64,000 nt of DNA from Tetracladium setigerum (lineage: Eukaryota > Ascomycota > Leotiomycetes > Helotiales). A model generated the notes under the pieces. That model was given only the letters and a program-made list of their open reading frames with translations. It was not told the origin of the DNA and did not search any database. The stretch is taken from positions 1,178,001 to 1,242,000 of the forward strand of contig PZJY01000003.1 of assembly GCA_031472005.1 (NCBI GenBank), given 5' to 3'. The translations under genes and the position numbers were made by a program. Positions 34,943 through 46,303 of the stretch are shown one piece after another; the first letter of the stretch is position 1, and each line of letters begins with the position of its first letter.

Positions 34943-36821
34943 TCATGCGTACACTACCCAAACCTAGAGGATGAAATGTTAGCAAAACATCTCGTGAAAC
35001 TAGTGATGGAGTGATACTTACTTCCAACTTTCCCATCTCCGCCCTTTCCCTCTTCGCCTGGCTCTTGACACTCATCATGACCATCTCTAGATCATCCTGA
35101 TCACCCATAGTGATCATGTCCCCATCAGGCGCATCGTCATCCTTGACCTTGATCTTGAACCTCTTCTTCAGCACAAATTTATCTCTGATTTTATCCACCA
35201 GGTCAGGGAATTCGATGGCGGTGCCAACCATGATATACCTCACATCACTGGAGTGCACCTTGACGCGAACCTTGCGGATATCAGGTTTCCTTGATTGGCC
35301 GCGGCCCGAAGTAGATTGTGTGGTGCGTGTTCGTGCTGGAGGTCGGTTGGAGACCATTTCAAATTCGCCCTCATCAAAAGAGCCGTCTTCGTATTCGCTT
35401 GCATACTCGTCTTCCTCTTCAATGTATCTAGGCCTTTGTTGTTGGCGTCCATTGGGGCGACTACCCCTAGAGTTGCGGTACATGTCGTAGAGTTCACCAG
35501 GATAATCGTCAACTTCTTCTTCTTCGACTTGATCGGGCATCCGGCGTGCTGGTTGTCGTCGAGCGCCATCTCTCTGAGAATATCCTCGAGATGGAGGTCC
35601 TCTTGGCTCTGAAGCTGTGCGGGTGGTACCCATTCGTTGGGGTGGCTCCGCTTGGTTGTCCGGCTCATCACGAATTTCGTATCGTTCACGAGGCATTGCT
35701 TTCTCGATGTTGAGTTTGGCGGGCATTGGTTTTTGACCGTTCCGGACGGATGCTCCACGACTCATACTGCCTGATGATGAGGTACTTGATTTCTCGGACT
35801 CGGGTGGTGGTGTTGGTGGGAAAACGTTGCGGTTAAGAGGTGGTTCAGATTGTTGTCGCTTGCTTGAAAGACCCGGCTTTACAAGATTAGCGGCTGCAAA
35901 GGAAAGATTCTCTGGTGGACGATCGTCCTTGACATCGGCTCTTGCAACCTGGATTTGATTAGTCGTGGAAGAATGAGAACACAGACAGGAAAACGTACTG
36001 CTTTCAGCTCAGCACCGGCAAATCCGGTGAAAGCGTTGGCGCGATCCGAGGCAGCGACCAAGCGTGCTTTTCCTAGATAATCCTTTGTCTTCAAGTTCTT
36101 GACCTTGGCTGAGTTTGGGCGATATACCACTCCGACTGGAATGGAGAAGACAGTATAACCCTGGTTTGTGTTAGCGAGTAGAGTGAAACTTCAGCTTTAT
36201 GCTTACCTCTGCCTCTTCACGGATAGCTTCGTCGATGACATTGTGGTCCTCGACAACCTTCTCCTTGACCGCGAAAGAAAAATCCTGCATTCCCGCTTCC
36301 TTCTGCTGCAAATATATGTAGCATAATCCACGGTTGAAAAGTACTTCGCAAGAATACAACTTGAACAGGAGACCAAGTTGAGCATAGTCGATCATGTTAT
36401 TGCCCCTCAGGTACAACAGAGTGTCGTTGAAGTTTGCCAATGCCTCCTCGAAGTCGCCTACTAGGAAATTCGAAACACCTTGCTGGAAGTATGCAACGGC
36501 GAGGTATTGATCCAGTCGGACAGCCCGTTGATAGCATTCGACCTGAGTATGTTAGCAAATCCTCCAAGCCTCTCTTCTTGAGCAGGTACATACAGCTTTC
36601 TCATGCTCCCCCAAGGTCGCGTGGATCACACCACAGTTGAACAAAATCTTGGAGGTATCCGAGATTCCGTCGAATTCCTTCAATGCTTCGTCAAACTCAT
36701 TATTATCGTAACGGGCCAGTGCCGCTACCCAGGTCTCGATTTCCTAGTTGAAATATGAGCGTCCATCCCTTCCAAACAGCTTTTCCAGTGCTTGCTTATT
36801 ACTCACCTGTTTCAGAGACAT
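34943..36821 (-). CDS. noxR: NADPH oxidase regulator NoxR (p67phox-like)
   Basis: Cytosolic activator of fungal NADPH oxidases (NoxA/NoxB), acting with Rac to produce local superoxide for differentiation. Six exons: 36821..36807 (15 bases, MSLKQ), 36743..36594, 36542..36207, 36160..35999, 35948..35022 and 34963..34943; 536 residues. The N terminus carries TPR repeats (EIETWVAALARYDNNEFDEA; VECYQRAVRLDQYLAVAYFQ; LFNRGLCYIYLQQKEAGMQD) that bind Rac. Next comes GYTVFSIPVGVVYRP, the activation-region boundary in p67phox-like proteins. A Pro/Arg-rich acidic linker follows, then a C-terminal PB1 domain (KVRVKVHSSDVRYIMVGTAI then acidic GDMITMGDQDDLEMVM) expected to bind a PB1 partner such as Cdc24 or BemA. 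The last exon encodes only VWVVYA. The frame is intact. Confidence 0.96.
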
Positions 36822-39506
36822 TATTATGAAAGTGTAGTTGCCGCAGCACTCCTAGTTGCAGTGTTGCGATTGTTCAGATAGCTGGTCGCTCACAAAGCGA
36901 CCACTTGTGTTTTCCAACGGGGAACTCAAGAATTTGCAGTGCAAAACCAAGAGTTGTGTTGCGTAGTCGGGGAGTAGTCTCCTCTGCGTTGTTCCAGCCA
37001 AAGTTATGGGTATGCTATCTGGTTGTTGCCCCTCTTGCAAGATCTCTTTCCCAACTTCTTTGCTCTGCTTATTATTTCCTTCTCCAATAGGATCGTACGT
37101 TGTGAATAGTGTTGTTGGTATTACTATGGTGTTGTCGTCGCGGCGAAAAGTGTAGTCGTTTGAGGCCCGAGTCAAGTGTTTCGAGCGATCGTCAGCTACG
37201 AAGAGGTGATGCGGCGGGCAGACGAGGTTTAAACGACGATTGAAAGCTTTTGAAAGGAGCGTGAGTGTGCCACACAAGAGTGTTGGCACAGAAAAGGGTC
37301 GATGTAAGGTACCAAGATGGGACTGGGTGTTGGGAGTTGCGGTAGGAGTTTGTGGGCGAGTGGAGGGAGGGAGGATGTGAATGAAGAAGTCCAGCGCGTA
37401 GAAGAGGGCCTCATGCACACGCAGCAACTGTTCAGGATGGCGAGGCGAGGCGAGGCGGGGGTTACTGTATGGAAGGGGGATGGTGGTCAGTGGCCCTTGG
37501 GTCCAAGCTGTGTGTTTGGTGGATACGCTATGCGGCCGAGAAGACTTCGACTATTGGGCCAGGGGCGGTCTTGGAATCCTTGTTTGAACTGATGTGACGG
37601 CGCTCTATCATTGCAAGTAAGAAGAACAACATGTCAATAATCTTGATGTTGATGTGGCTTCTGGAATATTGAGCGTGGGTGAGTAGTGGTGGGCGGCGGG
37701 ACGTGATATTGATATCTTGGTCCCTTTTGCCTTTCTACTACTACTTCACTACTACTTCACTACTACTCCGTACTCGAACCCAAGATCTACCGCCAACGGG
37801 AAATCCGTCTGGAGCGATCGCTTTTTTTGACCGTGCTCGAAATGGGGAGACGGACAATACGGAGTAGGTGAGAATAGTCTGATAGATGGCGATATTCCTC
37901 CTGTATGATGTAGATTGGAAGTTGGTATTCTTCGTACTATACTACACTATACTATGTTGGACTGTTGTCGATGTTGTTCACTACTGTTAATACCTCGCAA
38001 ACTACTACTCAATAGGCATCAATAATAAAATAGCGCCCAGGCGGCTCTGATCTCTGATCTCTCCTCCAACTCGTCCCTTCTCCCGCCACCAACAAACACA
38101 ATCACACTTCTAAGTTTCTCCCCTTCTTCTTCTTCTGCAAGGCCCAGTCGTCCGCTCGGGTCGCCGATCCCAGGATACCACATGTTTGTTTTTGCATCGC
38201 CGCATCTCTGCTGCATCAAGATCCAATATGATGGGTTTGCAAAGCAGCGAGTGTTCCAAGAGCGCCCCGTATGTCCGGATTGGTTGGCAACGGGGGTATT
38301 CTGTCACGAGAGGCGTCGCGGGCGCGTAGGGCCTCGGAGGGACAAGCGGGCATGCTCCAAACTTTGATCTAATCTATCAGAATTAGAACAGTACAGTACA
38401 GTAATGTTGCAGGACAGCAATCATTCTGGTCCACTCCTCTGCATTATCTGCAGCTTCATCTGTCACCTGCATTCTGCGAATTCCACCATCACACGGCCAG
38501 ATCTCGAAGTGTGATTGATTGATTGATTGATGATGTGAAGCAGAGTCCGGACCACGGAGTACAGTAGTAGGCTTGTTAATCGCTTGGCCCGTGCTTCATC
38601 TTAGATATTCCCTTCGCTCAACCAACTACTTCACGTTTGATCACCTTCAAAAGCAAGCATCTCCAGCTATCGATCAGCCTTCTTCGGACTACAGAATAAT
38701 CCATACTCCTCTCACATGTCCTCCAAATAAGCTCATGCGTCTAGTCAAAATCCCATTCATTCCGTGCCGCAAATCTGCTTGGCGCAAGTATTGAGCCCAT
38801 GAAGCGAAACTCGCTTGCTCCTCAGCGTGTTTGAAGATATCCATGTTTCACCCACCTCAACCATCCAGCACGTCCACATTCTTCTCGTATCAAGGACCAG
38901 ATCGCTGGGTTTTCGGCAAGTCTGTCTAATGCATCATCTGGCCCGCTTGATTCAACTAGTTTAGGTTTTCTTTCCCGTTCTATTAAAACACAGGAGTTCG
39001 TCACAACTTTCGGATGACACTGGCAGCTCCCGTCTGCCTTCTACCACCCTCTCGTCCTGGGCACGAAGGCTTACTCCGTACATCAAAGCCTTGACGGCAG
39101 ATGGGAATGATCTCCATAGCCGGACGGGATCCTAGGATAAGGGGATGGTCGTGAGACGGTCAGGAAACGCATGAAGGCTTGACGTTTGACGGACGGTTTT
39201 TGCTGGGTGCTAGTCTGTGTCGGATGCACCCCTTGTGGCCTTGGTACGCGGTCGTCGTCCGCAAGAGAAGTCATCCGATCATCGTCCCATTTGCATATAC
39301 AGAGGACTGATCATTGCTTTTGTCGTCTCATTCTTCATATTCTCAGCATCATCATCATCTCATTGAATATAGCCAAAATAAGTGATTCTTGTGAGAATCT
39401 GATCCCACATCAGAGCACCTCCCTCCTTCCAGTCATTTCATTTCTCGTTCCATAAAGTCATTCCATCCGTCGTGATTTTGCGACTGATTTCTTTTGGGCT
39501 TCCCAA
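36822..39506. other. Long intergenic region 5' of noxR and 3' of CCS
   Basis: About 2.7 kb containing the noxR promoter, a GGCGA tandem run (37440-37460), a CTACTACTTCA tandem stretch (37735-37770) and TTGATTGATTGA near 38515. The 191-codon minus frame at 37427..36852 lies in the noxR leader and shows no domain. Confidence 0.55.
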
Positions 39507-40445
39507 TCACAGCATGCCTTTGCTAACCTCGTCCTTTCTCTCCTCCCAAAGTGTCTTCCCAGAACAGCTGCAAACCGTTTTATCATTATCCCAAACGCCT
39601 GCACTTCTCGCCACAACGCCCACAAGCGTATCATTATCGTTGCTTGAAAATCCTCCGCCTTCCTTCTCAACTTGCTTCGAAACTACCATGCCCCTCCCAA
39701 TCATCTCCCAGATCTGAACCGGCTTGTCAATAAATATGCTTCCTTTGCCGTCTTCCCCACCGTAACAGTCGCTAAATCCCCTCTGGGCTTGGATCCAGCA
39801 CTCCAGATACCGCGAGTTGAAATAGCACCGTTGGAAATGTCACCCGTCTGACGAACTGTTGCAGTGTAGTTTCCAGGTGCGAGACCACGGAGGGTGAGAT
39901 CGATTAAAGTCAGATTGGGAGAGACCTCGACCATTCGTGCCAGACCGCGAACTTTATCCGAGACGGCAGTAGAGTGAGTTTCGAGGATACAGACGGCAGC
40001 AGCTGGGTATCATGGTCAACTCTACACCCTGTTGTTGCTGGCCAGAATCTCAAAAGATCTGACCAGGTAGGAAAAGAAGCTTACTCTCACTGCTACCGGT
40101 ACCTCTCAAAATAGCATCTCTTCCCGTGGCCTGAATGGCAGCTACAATGGCCGATGGGGCAGCTATAAAATTTCATGATTAGCAAGAACTTTACGATGGA
40201 GTTGAGATTTGTGAGAACACACCTGTGCCCTCAATGCTCACAAGCTGTTCTTTGAGATTTGCTTCGACTTTTTGAATTCCGCCTAGCTTATAAAGAGAGG
40301 TAGAGACATGGTTCACGCATGCTTCGCATTCCATTGGAACAGCGAATAGCGTCTATAAAAATATTCTTAGTGACTGAGTTACATGTGAGTTGAGGGGAAA
40401 GAGAAAGTGGGTGAGACGGACCTGGAAAGAGGTAGAGACAACCAT
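39507..40445 (-). CDS. CCS1: Copper chaperone for superoxide dismutase (CCS), with a one-base frameshift as read
   Basis: Delivers copper to Cu/Zn-SOD1. Exons are 40445..40422, 40352..40223, 40162..40085 and 40002..39507. Domain 1 has the copper site MECEAC (TLFAVPMECEACVNHV). Domain 2 is SOD-like (AAVCILETHSTAVSDKVRG, LTLRGLAPGNYTATVRQTGD). Domain 3 carries the CxC motif in KTVCSCSGKTLWEERKDEV and ends SKGML. Between SKPRGDLATVTVG and the expected continuation the frame shifts: a C4 run on + strand (39755-39758) is one base short. Adding one base gives GEDGKGSIFIDKPVQIWEM and a total of 729 bases (242 residues), normal for CCS. All domains and metal sites are otherwise intact, so a sequence error is the likeliest explanation. 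Confidence 0.92.
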
Positions 40446-40824
40446 AGTGTAAGACTTAGGAGAAGATTGCCTGTGTGATCTAGTGCTAGCTTCTTTTATT
40501 GGTCTTGAGTCCGTTTATGTTTTGAACAAGAAGTAAATTCGCAAAAAAGAAGATGATAATAAGAAGTAACCTGTTGAAGTCATTGCTTTGAAATCGCCGG
40601 CATCGCTTCACATATCTTGCGAGTGGCCGAGCACCGAAAGACTTGGCATCCAGAAAGACTTGGCATCGAGAATGTCTTGGCATGCCGAAATTCACGACTG
40701 CACGTCTCGCGACCTCAGGATAGGATCACCAGCAAAGCTTCAATAAGCTCCACAACGAACAACCACATCCCATCCTCTGTTCCGCATCATTCCAATCGGC
40801 CACAGGCCGCATATTTGATTCAAA
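40446..40824. promoter_or_regulatory. Divergent promoter between CCS1 and mitochondrial uL13 gene
   Basis: 379 bases between opposite start codons. Contains three 17-bp direct repeats (listed separately) and an A-rich stretch near 40535-40565. Regulatory role not shown. Confidence 0.55.
40636..40686. repeat. Three tandem 17-bp repeats in a divergent promoter
   Basis: Units at 40636-40652, 40653-40669 and 40670-40686. The consensus is GAAAGACTTGGCATCSA; the third copy differs at four or five positions. Each unit contains TTGGCA, half of an NF1/TTGGCAnnnTGCCAA-like palindrome. Confidence 0.85.
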
Positions 40825-41446
40825 ATGTCCCAAGTCAATGGCGTGGTAAGTCCCCTCTCTTCCCAACGCCAGGTTGAAATGAAAAATATTCTAACCAGCT
40901 CCCCTTCCTCCACAACAGACCAAACTCGCCTTCTCCCGCACATGGCATCACGTCTCTGCCGCACATCCCCACCAAGGTCTCTGTACAATTCGCCCTCTCC
41001 CACCCGCCTCCTCCCCTCTCATCCCTCCTCCCTCCCTCGGCCGCCTCGCTTCCCGCATCGCCATTCTCCTTATGGGCAAACACAAACCCATCTGGGATCC
41101 TTCTACCGACTGCGGCGACTATGTCGTTGTCACAAACTGCTCGAATCTACACACTACGGGCAAGAAGCGTTGGCAAAAACTGTATTACAGACATAATACC
41201 AGACCAGGACATTTGAAGACGATTAGTATGGATGGGTTGATGGAGAAGCTGGGAGGTGCGGAGGTACTCAGGAAAGCGGTTAGCGGGATGTTGCCAAAGA
41301 ATAGGTTGAGGGATGATAGGTTGGCTAGATTGAAGGCTTTCGAGGGAGAGGCACATCCGTATAAGGCGAATGTGGTTAAGTTTGAAGGGAGGAGTAAATT
41401 GAAGGAGTGGGAGCCGAAAGAGCCTGTCAAGGAGTCGAGGTTATAG
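40825..41446 (+). CDS. Mitochondrial large-subunit ribosomal protein uL13m
   Basis: Homologue of bacterial L13 and yeast Mrpl23. Exons are 40825..40845 (MSQVNGV) and 40919..41446 (after an ACAACAG acceptor), 182 residues. TKLAFSRTWHHVSAAHPHQG is followed by SLGRLASRIAILLMGKHKP and STDCGDYVVVTNCSNLHTTG, the L13 signatures. Then KLYYRHNTRPGHLKTISMDG and GMLPKNRLRDDRLARLKAFE, matching the conserved MLPKN..GR..L.RL core. It is fungal-mitochondrial in form, with a C-terminal extension (EPVKESRL). The gene is divergent from CCS1; no functional link is implied. Confidence 0.95.
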
Positions 41447-42094
41447 AGAGTGAAAGAAATGGATGTATTATATGGGTTGGCAAAAGGCGTGTGTGTATGA
41501 TGGTTGATAGAAGCTGCATTTTGGGTGTACATCAGATCGATTAGAGTCGAGGTTTGGCCTGTGTTGATAGAATACAAATGAAGCAACGATTCAACTTCAT
41601 CGAGGCATACCGATTGGACTTGCCAAAGTTTTTCGTTTGTTTTAATGGAGTAAGAATATATGCCATTGTCCTTGCTAGCGCTTTCATCGCTTCATCTTGG
41701 TAACTCATCTTGGGTTTTCGTTATAAAGCACGTTTTGCTGCTTATCTTACGAGTGTATGTGCCAGACTTTGCGGTGAACGACCATCTCCCATGGTCGTGT
41801 CTTTGAAGAGAAAGAAGTGCTGGAAATAACTGGCTAAGAAAGAGGGCCGGAGGCGTCCCTTTTTCTAGTACTTGGGAACTGCTTCTACCCTATTGCAAGA
41901 TTTTGAACCTCACTGGTGCTGTCTGATCTCTCTTCACATCTCAGTACTGCCTGCTATAGGACTCCTTCAATTCAGTTATCATTCTTAATAAGGTTACTAT
42001 TCTTGAAACATATCATTCAACCTCCGTTCAATCCCCCTCATCATGTCCCATATCCTCTCATCTTTAAGCACTCCCTTTTCATAACTCACATTAA
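41447..42094. other. Convergent intergenic region
   Basis: 3' flanks of the uL13m gene and the acetyltransferase-like gene. Open frames crossing 41916-42386 are antisense shadows of the latter. Confidence 0.6.
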
Positions 42095-43614
42095 TCACAC
42101 ACTCTCCCCCTTCAAGCTGACTACAGCAAAGTACAACAATGATCCAACACTCGGCTTTGTCGCACAACAGGAAAAATTGATCGCATCAAGTTCCCACTCC
42201 TCAGTTCCTTCATTGCGGCCAAAATTCCTGTCCACCGCACCCATATTCGAGAAGGTGTATGACCCCTCTGAAGCTAAGCAAATATTCGGAATAATTTGCT
42301 TTACAAATGGCTCTTCATCCTCTGGCGACGGGAGCATCGAGGGCTGGAGGGCAATTGGCGTCGAACGATTGACACCAGAGAGGTAGGCAGTCTGCCACGC
42401 ATTATCGTCTCTCGCAAGATCCCACAGTTGCGTTGAGTCGGAGAGCAACAGCTTTCGACCAGCCTCTCGGTGCCTACCCACTTTTGACATGCCACCAATA
42501 GTCGTCGATAAGTTGACCATATCGTCGGTTTGAGGTAGGTAGCGCCGCAAATCAACGAGCCTGTTGGCCATCCGAACTTTGGACTGCGGATACGCATCGA
42601 CAGCCAATGTGATATCGATCACGGTAGCTAGCAGCGACGTGAAGCTCGTTTTATTCTTTTTACAAGCGAGCAGGCATCTTTCGAGTACTGCAGGACTTAA
42701 TCTCACACTCTGGATCGAAGTGACACAACGGTCTTCTTCCTTGGATTGACCCAGCTCTGGCACGACTTTGGAGTAGACGGCATCGTTGAAAAAGAAGTTC
42801 CGCCGTCCATGCCAAAGTCGGAAAAGAACGAAACCGAGGACCGTCCAAAGCGTCAAAAACATATTGGACCGGTACCCTTTTGCTTTGTATTGATCGGCTG
42901 CATCGTCAGGCAATGGTTTCGTGGAAGTCGTCACTATACTGCTCGTACCATTTGCGAGATCACCACTGGACACACTCGCTACTTTGTTGAGGGCACCTAG
43001 CAGGCTTTTATGAAATGCCATTCCTCCTCTAGTATCACAAACCAGATGCTGCCAAACAAACAAAACATGCACATGATTGACGACAATCAATCTCCACAGT
43101 GGGCGTGTGCGGTCGTCTAGGTCGAACCACTCGTTATGAGTCTTCTCAAACAGTCTCCGCATACCATTCGCCGAGTCATCGAAATCATCAATAAAAGTCG
43201 TGCAGTCTTCCAGATCAATTTTTTTTAGTCGCGCCTTCCACGCTCGATGGTGTCCGGGCTTCTTTGACGATGGTCGTGGAATTCCAAGCACATGGAGCGA
43301 CGGATGCTCCTCAATGACAAGTCGGAGAGCGCGGAAGAGTAGATCTTTGGACAAAACCTTGCTTTTTGTGTGGGTATTACCGTACGAAGCGGCAACTACT
43401 ACGTTGGAAAAGATGCCCAGAACAGACTCGAGTTTGAGAATGTTGTCTACTGGATCTATTTTATGCTGTCAGGAGGGGTACACCCCTTGCGAACTTATGA
43501 AGGGGAACATAACATACCTGCGGGCCGAAGAAATTCGTATGGCTGATCTTCTTCAATATGGATATTATGTGTTAAAGCTGCGGTATCGTCAGAAGCTTGG
43601 GTGTGGCCTTCCAT
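42095..43614 (-). CDS. Alcohol acetyltransferase / condensation-domain-like protein
   Basis: Exons are 43614..43518 and 43455..42095; 485 residues. The N terminus (MEGHTQASDDTAALTHNIHI) leads into FLRPADPVDNILKLESVLG, then RALRLVIEEHPSLHVLGI. An HxxxD-type site appears in FVWQHLVCDTRGGMAFHKSL, the catalytic signature of the CoA-dependent acyltransferase superfamily. The rest (KKNKTSFTSLLATVIDITLA, RLVDLRRYLP, EGSYTFSNMGAVDR) fits the fungal alcohol-acetyltransferase-like family (Atf type). A hydrophobic stretch (MFLTLWTVLGFVLFRLW) in the middle may be a membrane segment. Substrate is unknown; many fungal members are uncharacterised. No secondary-metabolite cluster surrounds it, so I do not assign a pathway. 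Confidence 0.78.
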
Positions 43615-43954
43615 GATTTTTGGTTGGGGTTGGTCAAGGTATTCAACAACCTCCAGTAGGTACCTCTCTAGCTCTCAATATTTACCTATGAGAAAGACAG
43701 CAGAATTTTAAGGCTAGGTAGCTCTCAAGGAATATATAGATGGATAATGTGAGATTTGAATTGCCGGATGTCTCAGCACTAGGCTTTTGTGTGGTGATTG
43801 GATAAGACAAAGTATGTTTACGAGCGGGTCCGGCAGTTTGACGTACTTCGTAAAATTGACACACCACGACGTTGGGCCTCAGTTACTAGTCCTAAGAGAG
43901 CTTCTAGGAATGGAATGAAATTGTTGATTGAAGTTTAAACCGTCTTCTATCTCT
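43615..43954. other. Short intergenic, no gene seen
   Basis: Promoter of the acetyltransferase-like gene and 3' end of the zinc-finger gene; a GTAGGTACCTC motif near 43658. Confidence 0.6.
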
Positions 43955-45315
43955 CTACGAATTTAAAAGCTGCATAATAGCAGCGATATCGACGTCAAGC
44001 TTTTTGACTTCTGTGTTCTTCCTCTGTTTCAACTCTTCTAACTTCATCATCAGCGAAGCTCTCAACGAGGTATCCAGATCGGTACTATCATCTCTGTCTA
44101 CCGTAGATACCATTTCTTCAGCATTCGAGTCTCTGCTAGATGCGCCGCTTTCACTTGCAGGACTATCGGTGACTTGGTCCTCGCTCGAGTGGTGGGTACG
44201 CTCAATATGGAGCAGCAAGTTCTTCTTTCGTCCAAATCCCTTCTTGTTGCGCTTGCAGGCTTTCGAGGGACATTTGAAAGGATGATTGCCATGCACTTCT
44301 TCTTTGTGACGCTTGAGATCTCCCGCGTTTGTGAAGTCTTTGACTCTACAGGTCTGCTCGGCGCAGCTAAAGGGCCGGTAGTGTTTGTCCATATGTTTCC
44401 TGTAGGGTAAGTTACTTTTAATTTTGGTGCAAAAGGATGGAGGAAAACGAGGGCAAGCCTACTTGAATGACGAGTTGAGCTTGAAAGTGCCTTTACTGTC
44501 ACATCCCGACCATTGGCATTTTTGAGGTACAAATCCCATTTTTCCTCCAATAAAAGACGAGGCAAGAGAATTCGGTGTAAAACCATCGGGCTCTGTATAT
44601 CCATTGCTTCTGAATTGAGTGGGTGTTAGCATTGCCGTTTGCTCATCTTCTGTCATCAGTTGACCACAATAGAAGGTGCCAATGTAAAATTGAAAAAGGG
44701 ACGCGTACCCTAAGAATAAGTTGTCAAGTTTAGAATGTGTGGGTTTTTCTGATTCTGGGAAGTTGACTATTAATTGTTAATACCAGCAATAAAATTGTTC
44801 GGTGACGAGGAACTTACCACCAGAGTCGCTTGAATATCGAAATACCTCAACATCATATCTTGGTGTACATAGAACGGTCGCTTACGGATCTTTAGTTTTA
44901 AAAAGAACACTCAATTATGTTTGATTCTTACCGTTGAACTCCTGCCCATTGAGCTCCTGTACACCATACTCCTGCCAGCCGAACTTCTGCCCGTTGAACT
45001 CCTGCACGTCTAACTCCTGCACATTTAACTCTACCGCATTTGATTCTTCGAAGTGAAATTCGTGCCTGGAGAGATCCTGCCCGTCAAAGTCCTGTGTCAC
45101 AAAATAGTGAGGATCGCTAATTATCCAGTAGCATAAGTTAACATTGGGTTATAATTTAGCAAGCAGTAGTATGAGTAATAAATACAGCCTCTTAGAGCAA
45201 ATAAATTGAAGCTAGCTCCATCAAAAAAATTCCTAGCGCATACCAGAACCACATGTAAGACTTACAAGTTTTGTTGCATATCGACATATCCATGAGAACC
45301 CGAAATTTCCAGCAT
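43955..45315 (-). CDS. C2H2 zinc-finger protein with N-terminal pentapeptide-repeat segment
   Basis: Five exons: 45315..45266, 45116..44932, 44880..44818, 44766..44463 and 44399..43955, giving 348 residues in one frame. The N terminus is MLEISGSHGYVDMQQNF. Exon 2 encodes an acidic, Gln-rich stretch of about six imperfect pentapeptides of form (L/F/Y)-(N/D/G)-x-Q-(E/K), residues about 46-79. The C-terminal half holds three C2H2-like fingers: CQWSGCDSKGTFKLNSSFKK then HMDKH; CAEQTCRVKDFTNAGDLKRH then KEEVH; CPSKACKRNKKGFGRKKNLL then LHIERTH. A predicted coiled segment follows (MMKLEELKQRKNTEVKKLDV). The finger layout resembles fungal DNA-binding regulators. Targets unknown. The exon 3 acceptor (GTAAG then CG) is the least certain junction. 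Confidence 0.8.
44932..45030 (-). repeat. 15-base coding minisatellite (pentapeptide repeat) in the zinc-finger gene
   Basis: About six imperfect 15-base units in frame, each centred on CAG GAG (Gln-Glu), for example AATGTGCAGGAGTTA then GACGTGCAGGAGTTC. The unit length is a multiple of three, so copy-number change would keep the frame. Confidence 0.85.
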
Positions 45316-46303
45316 GAAATCTCTACTCCTCATCAGCGAAGTGGCCTGAGAGAAGGGGGGGGGGGAGGGAACAGCCTACACTCCTCCGTACTCCATAGCG
45401 ATTGATTCGATGATTCGATGGTTGGGAATCCCGTCAACCTGTGTAGTCGACCACGTTTCTGGTATCTCTTGTCCCCCTAGACCCCGCGTTGGTTTGTTGT
45501 TGGAGTTTGGTCTAGGGGGACAAGAGATTTCGTGCTGGGGAGGAGAGGTTACTTGAGGCGTGTACCGAAAAGACCGGCTATGATATTTGATTTGGACAGC
45601 AGCATGGCGAACGTTTGACTCTTATATGGTAGAAAGAACAGTGGCAAGTGCCTCCGGTTATCTGATCACAGTGTTACAGCCTCATCGCCCAATTTTCGCC
45701 CAACGCCCAAGGCGAAAACAGTCGGAGCCTATCACAGTTGCAGCTTCCAGCCACTCGCACCGTTTTATCAAAGGATCGAGATATTTTTGCGATGCCCCAG
45801 AAACAGGGCGGCATAGGAACTTAACTTGAGACATATTCCTGCATGAAGATCAACAGGTTACTTTTACTCGGGTTCTGACAGGCCAATCATCCAGTGGTTT
45901 CTGAGGAGCTCTCACCGACGAAAGACATCACTGACTTGAATTCTAATTCCTGGGCAATTGCATCGGCTCCACGTTACGCCAAACCAGGATGGAATCACCG
46001 GACCACCTGCCGAAAATAAAGGAAACAAGGAAATGGTGGCAAGCACTTAAAACGCTTTTCATCTCATTTTCACACCAAGCGCTCCTCACTAGAACGTTTT
46101 ATATGGTGATGTCTGTGGGCAGCACAAACGTCCACCCCGATCCTGGGTCCTGCGCCATGCCAAATATAGTACAAAACGCCAAAACAGATATGTGGCACCC
46201 CTTCCTCCCTATATGCATCTGCAAACGCCTTTCGTTTTTTTCGTAATCATACATGGTTATCGTATCCTGTCCTGGTATATCGGTTCATGTCTTTAACTCG
46301 CAT
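45316..46303. other. Intergenic with a perfect long inverted repeat
   Basis: About 1 kb between the 5' end of the zinc-finger gene and the 3' end of the Rictor gene. Contains a G-rich run near 45356 and the inverted repeat listed separately. No gene supported. Confidence 0.6.
45464..45528. repeat. Perfect 20-bp inverted repeat with 25-base spacer
   Basis: Left arm 45464-45483 (ATCTCTTGTCCCCCTAGACC) and right arm 45509-45528 are exact reverse complements, separated by 25 bases. As RNA or single-stranded DNA it would fold into a strong stem-loop. It is about 150 bases upstream of the zinc-finger start codon. Confidence 0.9.

Noticed and set aside
36852..37427. 191-codon minus-strand frame upstream of noxR
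   Set aside because: Low-complexity residues, no domain, sits in the probable noxR leader.
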